From assembly GCA_023333565.1 (NCBI GenBank), contig JAJKFH010000115.1, forward strand, positions 186,001-250,000: a stretch of DNA of 64,000 bases, written 5' to 3'. This stretch comes from Puffinus mauretanicus (lineage: Eukaryota > Chordata > Aves > Procellariiformes > Procellariidae). The translations under genes and the position numbers were made by a program. Positions 37,261 to 49,000 of the stretch are shown here, one piece after another; the stretch's first letter is position 1; each line of letters starts with the position of its first letter. The notes beneath the pieces are model-generated. The model was not told where the DNA came from. It did not search any database and worked only from the letters and a program-made list of their open reading frames with translations.

Positions 37261-40200
37261 TAAGGAAGTTGTTCTTTCACTTGTGTATTTAGATTTAACC
37301 CTTGACCAGGAAAATAAAAGTTATTTATAAGTTGCTCTACATTTGCAAGTAAATAAATAAATAAATTCAAACACAAAAGATGAAGAGGATATAAAAAAAA
37401 AAAATATCCTTTACCTGTGCTGCTGTGGTCTGATTTCTGCTCAGAGGAGCGATCGTCAGCCAGGGAGCACTCAGGACAGAACGGCTGCCGGGTTTCTCTC
37501 CCGTAGCTAGCGTGGAGGGCCTGCCTGCATGGCAAAACAACGCTACGACCTTCACTTCACCTCTACATAGTTTCCAGGGGCCATAAAGCCAGACCTTTTT
37601 AATCTTTGTAAAGTTCCTTTCAACACGCAACAGCCTCAATGTCCTCTGCAAGCGCTGCGCCCTGCCCCCTCTGTGCTCAAGCAGGTCTCAGTGCCCACCT
37701 TCCCCTGCCTGGTCTCCAACGTGGCGTGGCTGTTTGGGCACTGGTACCTCCTACATGAGTTTCATGCTCCACAACGGGGTATGGGGCAAAACGACACTGC
37801 ACAGCGTGCCTGGCTCAGGGCCAGCGGCTGGTCCTGCTGCCCATTCACCTCAAGAAGAGCTAGGGCAAGGGACATGCTGATTGATTTTAGCAAGCCATAG
37901 AGCTCGCAATTGCAGCGTCAGAGCCCTGTTGACCTGCCAGAGGAGTCAGGGTCTCACCACACTTGGGCAGGTCAGGCTACAGCTCTAGCACCGAACAGAA
38001 ATTGAGTTGGGGTTGCGGGGTGGGAGGAATGGCCGCGGCACCCAGCTTGCCCGGTAGGCAACATGTGCAAAGCCAACTTCACCAGGGGCTTTGCAAGGTA
38101 AGGCGTGAGGCGTGGGCAATGTATGTGCCCGGCTGCTGGCAGTGGTGCTACTCCTATTCCCCGTCGGTCCTGGAGGGAACCTGGTGAGACGGCAGGGCAG
38201 CGCCGGGTGGAGATCCTTCTGCCAGAGCCACGTCCACCAGCCGCTGAAAACTCGCAGCCCTGTGCCGGCCGGGGTGTTTTAAAATGTTCGTATTTAAGGT
38301 ACAAGGAAATGTTTCTTTTTAAACAGAACAGTCTGTTAAGTCTCTTCCCCTTTTCACATTTAGCACAATACCAAGGCTATAGGCTGTGTTTATTTACCAG
38401 CTGCTCCTTCTAACCACAGATTTACAGGAGCAAACTCACAGTCATTAGCAGTTAAGAGACGTTATCGGCTCGCTCTGAAGGTGTTGAGTAAAGGCTTTGA
38501 AGGCATTGAGCAAAGCCAAGCCCTGTTCAGCTCAGAGGAGCTCCCGATAGTTCAGTATTGCACGTTAGCTCGACTACTTTTGCGTTCTCACCCCTGATCC
38601 TGCCTGAAGTATTTCTTGTTCAGGCTGAAATTTCTCTCATTTTCTACCACTATGTGACAACAGCCTCTTTTTGAAAGTTCTGACATTTTCCTCTGAGTCA
38701 AATTTTATGTTTCTGAGCCAAAACCCGCAGAAGCCACTACTGGGTGCTTTATAGTCTTAATTATGTATTGCAGTAGATCGTTAGAAACTGAAATGTAAAT
38801 GCTTGAAAATATGAACTAGGGAATGTATAGGAGAAAGTGCTGTCAATGCTCTCACATTTATCGCATATATCATTCGATGTAGCACAAGTAAAAACTAAAA
38901 ATTTACATCGAAACTGGTTTGTCAGCCTTTTCTTTCTTTTATAGAAAAGATTTTTTTTTTCTTCTTCTATTATAGAACACTAGTTTTTCAGCTACCTTTG
39001 CAAAGCATCTATTTTGAATAGAACGAAAAGGCTTGAAATCTGAAAGTTTCAAACTTACGGTGGTGTTCGGGTGCCTCCTGTTTCTGTTCACCACTGTGGC
39101 ATGCGAGCCTGAACTGGACTGGCCTTCGGGATGCTCTTTCTAAAGAGGAGAGATGGAAAACCACGTGCAGCCTTAGAGGTGCGACAGAATCAAAATAGTC
39201 CCCTGGATAATATCAGGATCCCTTCCTTGGTGACGCCTGCCACGGAGAACAAACCGTGAGCACGGCTGACCGCTGAGCAGGTCTGTAGTCAGTACAGATC
39301 TCTTCTTATCTCCTTCCTAGAGAGAGAAAAGTGGAAATTACATACTAAATAATATTTTAAAAGAACTACAGCATTCAATGTAATACCGCAAGTCTTGTAG
39401 CTGTTTGAAAATGAAACCCCTTCAGCATCAGTGTAAAAATGCCTCTTTTCCAGGAGCATGGGTAAACAGCAACTAACTCCCAGCCGATCTCTGAATTTGA
39501 CTCGCGCCTTTCCAAAACTTTCAACCCGAAAAGCAAAGATAAGGAATGGTTTGGTGGATACACCAGTCGACTGGGCATCTGAACAGCGCCTGTAGGCTCA
39601 CCTTCATGTCCCCAGCTGTTCCTTCACTTTATCCATGCTCCTGAACTCCCCTGCCCCTTACCTGCACAGGGGCCCCAGCCCCTCCCCGGGAGGGGAGGGA
39701 GAACTGGGAGGCTGCGTGTTAAAACCTGGCTCTTTGCAACGACGCGACAGAAACCCGCAAGGCGCATGGTTGCACCCCAGGCTGCCTTTTCACACCGCGC
39801 AGGAAGGCTGTGAAGGTGCTTCCCTTCTCCCGCCTCTCGCATCCTGTCGAGGGACGGGGGATGAGATGAAGGGTGATGTGGGATCTAGATCAACGTTTTT
39901 CTTCCACGAGATGTCGTAAAGGTTGGTTGGGGTTTTGGACTCTGAACTAAATACAGGCTTTGTAAGTATGAGCACCTGCCTCTCAGCAGGTGAGCGAGAA
40001 ACCCAGCACATGCGCAAAGTTAGAGCTCTAGGAAAGAGTCCCCTAAATCAGGGGGATGCCTCGGGGGGCAGGTGGGTCGCAGAGCAGCTTGTGGAGTACC
40101 AGCAACACATGCACAGAGTCCGTCATGGGGCCAGGGAGAAAGGCTGCCCCCGGCTGCCTCATCACCCACCACAGGGAGAGGGCCCTACTGTGTGATCCGA

Positions 40201-43200
40201 TATGTGGAGCTTTCTACACTGGGCTAAAGAGAGAAAAGGCAGAAAAATATCTGCACACTTTTAGCACAGGGGGCTCTAATATCAGCTGACATCTCTAGCT
40301 ATTAAAATAAATCCATTAAAAAAAAAAATTCTATTATTTACCAAAAAAAAAATTCATACACAAAACCATGCTGTCAACTTGAAACTGTTTTCTTCCTGTG
40401 AAATGCAAGTTTCCATAGCAGACTACTGCCCAATCTCCTTGAGATTTTCAAATGCACAAATATTTTTCATGACAGAGCAACTATAATGAAGCTCCTTAGT
40501 CACACTGGTGTGGTTTACACAACACACCTTTCACAATCCCACAAAAATGTACCAGTGCTGAACACCTGCCAAAAACCTGAAGTTTGCAGCATTCAAAAAA
40601 AAAAAAAGGTCACAACCAGCCACCGCTAACGTGTCGAATAGCTGAAGTACGCGCAAGCACACACTGAACTGATAGGTTATCACCAACCACTGTGGCAATA
40701 ACAATGCCTACATACTTCTGGAAGGAAATACAAAGTCATGGTGAATTTTTAACTTTGAATATTTGTTCATGCTTATAAGACATACCAACCCGATGACCTC
40801 CAAGGTTTAAGTGACATATTCATCCTTAGGACAAGAGCAATACTGGCATGAACTGGGAAGCTTGCACTGCCCAGGATACGCTTCAAGCTCTGCCCTGCCC
40901 GGAGATGAATCTTTAAGGCTGGCAAACATCCACCAACTCCTTAGCAGGAGGAGTGAGACCATAACTCCTTTGAAACACTGTGCAACACCCCATTACCTGT
41001 TCCACAGAGCCACCCTGTCATTTTATCTAACAGCACACTTAATGATCTTGAACTTCTTTGAAAACTCACCAGAATATCAAGATGACTCATACTTAGATCA
41101 ATAGAGTGTACTCATCCCTCAGCAAAGGATCAAATATAAATGAAACCTTATTCCCTAATAAACACTACAGCTGCTTCTTCCCCGATCCCCACTTCCCCGA
41201 TCCCCTGGCAGCGTATTTAAAGGGAAGGTGCAACACGCCTGGCAGAATGAGACACAGGATCCTACAAGGCACACGCTTCGCTACAGCTGCTGTAACTTCA
41301 GCAGGACTCCATCGTACTGCCTCCACCTCAGCTGCAAGTGAAGCTGAAGAGGTTTCTCACGTTTTGGGGAATGGGAAAAATCTCCATTAAAGAGCAGCAG
41401 CACAAGACCACAATCACAATAATTTTGGGAATGGCAATATTCAAATACACTGCAAACAGCCCTATTTCTATGTATACAGTATTTAAATGGTAGACTAAAA
41501 AAGTATCTGCCTCTGTGGGATAGAAAAGTTGGAGGTTAGGGTACAGACCAGCCTGAAATACGGTGAATGAGCGACGCGGTGAGGAGCACGTGCAATACCA
41601 GTGCTGGGAAAGGAACCAGGCAGACCACTGTCATGGTGTTGGCCCTTTACGCCAACTCGTGAGTCACCTTTTCAAGTCACTGACTTCTACAGTAGAACTG
41701 CTCATGCTCCAAGTTTCTAGGAACTAGAAATCTTCAGCCTAAGGAAGTCTTTCACACTGGAAGTATGATGGAAGTTCAAGCTCAGCATATAGTGCAGATG
41801 CCTCCAAAGATATAGGCTGTTTACCACCACTCGCCTGTTACAAACTCTACAAGCAGAATCATCTTTTCTTACAGCTTACCTATAAGCATGAAACCTGACC
41901 AGCATTAAACCTAAAGGCAGAACACTTTAGAAACAGCTTCTCTGGAAAATGATTACTCATTCATGGTTACTCACTGAGATTAGTTAACACATGATATATT
42001 AGCATACAGTACTAACATCCAGGACCTGACTAGCCTACTTATTCAACAGCACTCCTCCATGCCTCTGTTGACCAATTTTATAGTCTATACCAAATTAGCT
42101 ACACATCCGAATGCGTTTGCTAGAAATGTCAGCCAAATGCACTCAGTAAAGCACCAAACCAGTTTCCTGGAAGTCCTGTTACCTGGCACCATACCGCAAT
42201 CCTGTAATTCATCAGCACTTAATCTGATGCCAGAAATTCTGTGATTCTACCTAGGATCAATGCCATACCAATCAGCTTGCTGTATCAGCATATTAAGGAT
42301 TTTCTGCTCCATGAAGCTTTGCTGGTACTTCATGGTTTACTTAAATATCAGTATCAGTAAGTTTCACATGGGAAATTACTTAAAACATTTTGAATGCATG
42401 ATAGCTGCCTTTAGAAACCGCACTAAAACGTAGAGCCACTTACTCCTGGATCAGAAAAATGCCATTAACGCTGTCACAACAGAGAGACAGAAATATTCCA
42501 CACTTCTGCTTTTTCTGCACCATTTTGAATCATCTTATCATCCATATGTAACAATGAATTCCCACGATATATTACAAAAACTCCTCCTTGTTCTTCACAA
42601 CAGATTTTTTTCATGGATAATTGTTATCTTTCAATCTTAACATTTTTATTTGCAAACATCAGCTTCCTCAGTTTCTCGATCCCTGAATCCATTCAAATAC
42701 TGCTTTTAGTTCTCCTAACCAGAATACGCTTTTACATTCAGCAATAGCAGCATTTTTTCCTCTTCTTGGTGAGAAAGGGGAGTGGGAAGAGACTGACAGA
42801 AGGAGAATGTGCAGCTTTTCTTAAGGAGCTCCCTTTATTCACCTTGATTAGAAGATAAAAAAAGAGTAATTTGCTTCATTTATAGTTTTAGAAAACAATC
42901 TTTCAGAACAAAATATATGCATAGTATCAGTCAGCCTTATGTTTACTCTACAGAAAACATATTTAGATCATGAACACTCATTCCGGCAGCCGCAAACCTT
43001 GAGCCCACTGATCGTCTTTGCTTAAGAGCACAAGAGTCAATCCTTTAAATAAAGATATTAAGATTCTGAAATTTCACTAGGGGCAGCATGAGACTTTCAA
43101 CATATCCCCTGTTTAAAGCCAACAAGTTGTAGAAGTTCAGGCAGAGCTAATAAAGCCAACAATTTGTTTTTTTACAGAATCCTTATTTAGGCAAAGTCAT

Positions 43201-44261
43201 AAGCAATTGAAGATAACTCTTTGGGGATGAATTGCTTTCCATGCTGCATATCCAACTGTCTTCTTTTAATGAAGCATTTTCTCCCAAAAGGTTCACTTAA
43301 CTTGTTTTGTAGAGTAACAGGAGGAAAAAAAAGAGTTAATTTAAAACATTGTGGTAATTTTTTCTTTAAAGAGTTCCCTCTTTTCTTTCCCAATCCTGAA
43401 TGCTACAGTGCCATAGCTAGGAGGAAAAAGAAGAGAAAAAAACCCAAGTCATCCCCAAAACCCACCCAGAACAACTTCTTGCAATCCTGAAAATCTGTCA
43501 ATATCTGGTAAACTAATAAACATTTAAAAAAACTCCTGCAACCAACATATACTGACAGAGACCTGAAATTTAGGAGGCAAAACTCCTGAAGACAACCTGC
43601 ATAAGGTTAGTTGCCTATACAGAATTTTTTCTCACCTCAGTAGTTACCGTGCTGGTCTTCCTGGGATTCTCACTCAAATTCCTCCTTGGATCAACTGGTA
43701 TGAAGTAAAATGCTGAAGCAAAAGCTAAACTTTGCCAGGGGCTGGAGAGAATGGACCTAGCTGGGCAAAGATGCTACATTTATACCAACAAACTAAAGGG
43801 TCTAATCCCACAATCATCCATAGTTAAAATTTCTGTCAGTTTTTTGGCTTGTGCCCATTAGCAGGTTTCCAAACAATGGCTGAAGCTCAGTGTGGGCTAG
43901 GAGCCACTCTCACAGGCAAGCAGCTGCCTTGCTTTGGAAAGTAGAAGTTTAACCATAAAGAAGTCATTTTGGTCTCATGACTTCAGAGCTATCTCTGGCA
44001 CTCCAACTACTGGAACAGACATGGGGGGGGGGGGAAGTGTGGCACAGAGGAGGAGACCCTGCATGAAAATGGCAATAAAGCCACACGACTAGAAGCCAGA
44101 GTGAAACAGGCACATAGAGGTCAGAAATTTAGCAAGCTCAGTCTACCATCTGCTATGTAAAAAAAGTTAAGGCTACAGAATTTCTGCGCATTAGATCTCT
44201 CTCCTGTAACAGCAGTTTTGATGTGATAATCTTTTTTGGAGAAGACTAGAAGTAACAAGAC
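37261..44261. other. Intergenic between RELCH and TNFRSF11A
   Basis: About 7 kb without a recognised gene or mobile element. An AAAT repeat lies near 37350-37366. A 15-bp unit with CTTCCCCGATCCC is duplicated in tandem at about 41176-41204. A run of about 13 G sits near 44022-44034. Part of the upper end could belong to a longer RELCH 3' UTR. Confidence 0.5.
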
Positions 44262-45952
44262 AAGGCAGGTATACAAAACTTTTTATTGACAACAGAACAA
44301 TAGAGAGGAACGTCACCACTTCCCATTCCTCAGGAATGTCTCCATTTCACAGTCAGTCTGTTAAAAGTATACTTTCATGATAACAAGCAACACGAAGGCA
44401 TGGAGCTGTCTGTAATCTCAGGAAAAATGTTTCATCAGTGCAGTGTAAAGGGATCAACACTGTGCAAGTGTGCAGCAGGCCCTGTCACAAGACAAAGATG
44501 GCAGGCAACCGTATATGCAGAGCCAACAGGCACGGACACGAAGCAGTTAGAAGCCTCAAATTACCTCCATTATTTCCATCTAAGGGCAATACCTGAAGTG
44601 CTACTCCATCCATATTCTGTTTCAGAAGTGACTACTTTCTTCCCTTGCTCCTTTTGCTTTCCCTGTCCTCAAAGATGTTAATACTTCCAACTGAATGGTA
44701 GCGTGTCAGAGAATGCCTGAGCTTTTATATTTTGCTACCTCACTCCAGTTCATGCATGCACTTGAGTTTACTTTCAGAAGCTTACATTGACATAAAGAAG
44801 GGAAAAAAAAGTGCCGCATAAGAATAAAAGGATTTAGTTGTTAATGCTTCCTTGCTAACAAAAATATTTGGTAGTTGTTGAAGATACTCTTTGTAATGTC
44901 ATTTTTAAAAAGTATGTATTCAGTCTACTTAACATTTTAAAGAAACTGCACATCAAACTCTCTTAACATAATTTCAAATACTCTGGGATTAAATTTGAAC
45001 CGATTCAACCTAAACAACAAAATACCTTAATTTTAACTTTCACAGTACACCGAACTGCACACTGAGTGCAAGATGAAAGCACTCTTTCTCCTGCATAAGT
45101 TTCCTCTGCCTGCAGAACTGTACTGGGACCCCTGTGTAGTAGCTTGTACATTTATTAACATTTATTAATTTATCATGTTTTTCCTTTACTTAATGGATGT
45201 GCCTCTGGATGTGTAGACTGGTTGTTAAAGTGCTTTAAAATAAAACAAAAACCCCAACAAAAGAAAAAAATCCCTCAAAAAACCACAACAGATGTGAGAA
45301 TTTTATCTGAAGGACTTTGTACAGCATTTACAACGTCAGCATAAAGCATCTGAAACATGAGCATTCCCTGCAGACTGATGCAGTGCAAGCAGTCTCATAC
45401 ATTAGATACTGCAATTCCTCTGGATTCAAGATGCACAATACTTACAAAAACAACCCTAGAAGCACAGACAAATGCTGGTGGCTCTTCCTCTTCTTTTTAG
45501 AAACATAATAAAAAAATCTGCATTACTCTCTCATAATTTAAATACATAAGTAATCTCCACTTTTATTACTTCATGACAATGACTTCAAATTTACATTATT
45601 TTAAGTACCGTCATAATAGCTCCATGTATAATACAGATATTTGCTGATATCCTGTCAGAAAATTAAAAAAAAAAAACCCCTTCCACTATATAAAAAAAAA
45701 TGCTGGAAAGACAAGAACACAGAACAGGGACTTGGTACAGGCTATGATTTCAATTTTGTATCAACCACACTTAACCCAAAATTAACAGATACACAGCGAT
45801 ATTCAAAAGCAGTGCAAATATCTTTGGAGGTTAGAATAAAATTATACTACAAGAACATAAGACAGAAGAAATTAAAAGGCAAGTACTTCAAGTACAGGAA
45901 CCAGTCTCTGTGAGGTCCATCTTAGTGTTAGCTGGGAGTTCCTTTTCCCATC
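44262..45952 (-). other. RELCH: RELCH 3' untranslated region
   Basis: AT-rich, non-coding sequence that follows the RELCH stop. On the minus strand an AATAAA lies at 44287-44282, with a GT-rich stretch beyond it, which is how a poly(A) site looks. Other TTTATT matches inside (about 45.15-45.17 kb) could give shorter forms, and the UTR could run further down. The end is inferred. Confidence 0.6.
44282..44287 (-). terminator. RELCH: Probable RELCH polyadenylation signal
   Basis: TTTATT on the plus strand is AATAAA on the RELCH strand, 1.67 kb after the stop codon. The minus strand just beyond holds a GT-rich element, consistent with cleavage near 44260-44272. Confidence 0.55.
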
Positions 45953-46073
45953 TTACTTCTTCCTCTGAAACACATTAGCCAACATTGCACCTGATGTAGT
46001 CAGCTGGCCCATTTTGTTCAAAAACTTGGTCTTTGTATCTTCACTCACAAGGCTTGCTGCAATCGACATTGAG
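45953..46073 (-). CDS. RELCH: RELCH terminal coding exon with stop
   Basis: 121 nt including the TAA at 45955-45953. The acceptor is TTCCTAG. It encodes [19 protein letters not shown], then [20 protein letters not shown] and stop, the conserved RELCH C-terminus. Its first base completes the split glycine codon. Confidence 0.95.
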
Positions 46074-49000
46074 CTAGGAAAGTAAAACATTAAGTGACAT
46101 AAGACTACAAGAAAACCACTGTGCTGTTATTTAATAAGCAACTGAATTGTCTTTGCATTTTAGAGGTTTCAAGATCACAAAAGACCAGTTCTTCTTCAGT
46201 TCAAGAAGAACTGAAAAACCATCACTATCAAGCCCAAATACACAGTTAAATGAATTATCATGCCCTCACAGTCCTAGTGAAAAGTTGTAAACTATTTTTG
46301 TGCACACTAGTTTTTACTGCCTTTAGAAGTCACCACATTAGCATTTGTTAGCTAATTGGCAATTGCTCTAGTGACAAATACCTCTGTGAAAGATCGGCTT
46401 TACCTTCTCACTGGAAATGTCAATCCTTGTTTATTTAATATAAGAACAACAGTACTGGTTCACACCAAGGATCTATCTAGCCCAAGCACACTGCCTCCGA
46501 CAGTGACCATTAGCAGACATGTAGGGAAAAGTAAAAGCAAGGTAAATACAAAACAGTGACCGCTCTCCTTAATTTCCAACTCTCTTATTTTCCAAATATT
46601 TCCACCTGAGCAGAGTTTAAAATTAGTGTGGACTGTCAATCTAGTAACTCCCAATGAATCTTTATTTTATATTACTTGTTCAGCTTTCCCTCAATCCCCT
46701 TATAAATTTCTTGTACACCCCACCCTGGGACACTGAGTCCTACTAGGTCTACCCCTCGCTGGGTAAAGAGCTTTCTCCTTCTGGTTGTTGTGAATGTGAC
46801 TCCTACTACCTTTGCTTGGGTGTTCCTACTTCATACGTACTAGAGAAGATAATGGAGAGTCCACAATTTTCCCACAAACCGGACTAGAAGGAGCAACCCA
46901 ATCAATGCTGAACCTACAAGATGCTACAGCTTCAAACAACATGCGAAGAAATTATCCCAGTGCTGCAAAATTAACTGATTTGTTTTTAAAATTTACAACA
47001 TATCAATGAGCTCAATTTTCATATATATGTAACGGTTTAGCACATTAAGAGTAATCTGTCTCAAGACAGAGTGCATCAAGGTGGCCAAAAAGGCCAATGG
47101 CATCCTGGCCTGTATCAGAAACAGTATGGCCAGCAGGAGCAGGGAGGTGATCGTGCCCCTGTACGCGGCACTGGGGAGGCCGCACCTCGAATACTGTGTT
47201 CAGTTTTGGGCCCCTCACTATAAGAAGGACATGGAGGTGCTGGAGCGTGTCCAGAGAAGGGCAACGAAGCTGGTGAAGGGCCTGGAGCACAAGTCTTATG
47301 AGGAACGTGTAAGGGAACTGGGACTGTTTAGTCTGGAGAAGAGGAGGCTGAGGGGAGACCTCATCGCTCTCTACAACCACCTGACAGGAGGTTGTAGCGA
47401 GGTGGGTGTTGGTCACTTCTCCCAAGTAACAAGTGATAGGACGAGAGGAAATGGCCTCAAGTTGCGCCAGGGGAGGTTTAGATTGGACATTAGGAGAAAT
47501 TTCTTTACTGCAAGAGTGGTCAGGCCTTGGAACAGGCTGCCCAGGGAAGTGGTTGAGTCACCATCCCTGGAAGTATTTAAAAGACGTGTAGATGACGTGC
47601 TCAGGGACATGGTTTAGTGGGCATCATGGTGTTGAGCTGATGGTTGGACTCGATGATCTTAGAGGTCTTTTCCAACCTTAATGATTCTATGATTCTATGG
47701 CAAATGTATGATAGCAGGAATATTAATAAATATTCCATACTTCCTGTATTTGTAGTTAAAATGGCAAACATTTTTCAGCATTAGACAGCGCCAATTTTAC
47801 AAAATGTTACTAGTGAAATTTTCCCTTGCCAGCTTAGCATGGACTCTGCATTTCAAAATTATACCTAAGATCACAAGATCTGTCTTACTGGCACAGGCCA
47901 GCTTTCAGGAACTGACTTTTCAGTCTGCAAAGTTATAAAAAGTTCTGTTAGATACTTTTGCATCAAGGCAGGTCAAGTTAAAGTTAACTCCAAATTGCTT
48001 CAATGGAATTTGAATTATTTCTTCAAAAGTAGCAGGGATGCATTCACTATTTTTTCCCATTTCATACCACAAAGAAAGGTGCTTAGCAATAATGAATTCT
48101 GGTTATTTTTGAACAGAGTACTTGAAAAAAACAAAAGGGAAGCTTCTCACTAAAGCTGTACTGTGGATTTACAAATGGCTTAATTGTATCATAACAATTA
48201 ATTGTTAATTAATTGTATCATAACAATAACAAAGCAAGCCTAGCAACTGGTGATTTATAAACTTTTTAAGTGAAATATCTCTTTCAGGCACAATCACATA
48301 GCCAGACATCTTTGGTTTGATTAAACATCTACAGTCAACTTGGGAATCACATATTTTCAGTTAATAAAACTTAGCAGGTAAGTTACTACTACTGTTAGAT
48401 GGATTTCTTATGCAATTTCCCTTGATTTCATGGTAAAGCAAGGGCATATAAATTATGTAAATAACAGTTTATACTCGCTATCAGCTGGTTAACAACAAGA
48501 AGCTATCCCAGCCTAAGATGTATCCTAGAGTTGTGTGTAACTAGGGAAGAGGATTTGGGAAATATAGTATATTCCAAGCATTAGCAACATTAAGAAAATA
48601 AAAATGCTCACTTCAGACAAGAAAGCCTAGCAACTGGTGACAAACCTGTAGTTTTAAGCAAACAGTGCTGTCATTATTCTAATGATCCCAAATAAGTTTG
48701 CAGAAAACCAGGAAATGTTCACTTGACTTTCAAAACAGTTTTGGGGGATATCAACCATCTGATGTCAAAAATTAAAAATTAAGAGCTGGAGTGACTAGAA
48801 GTTCATGTTTTCTAATATTATGTTACTGTAAATAGAAAGATAATCCACAACACTTGACATACTTTGTCCTGGTTTCAGCTGGGATAGGGTTGATTTTCTT
48901 CCCAGCAGCTGGTATAGTGCTGTGTTTTGGATTTAGGATAAGAATAATGTTGATAACACACTGATGTTTTAGTTGTTGCTAAGTGGTGTTTGAACAGTCG

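Noticed and set aside
44400..44681. 93-aa plus ORF in the RELCH 3' UTR region
   Set aside because: Antisense to the UTR, no domain and AT-rich surroundings.
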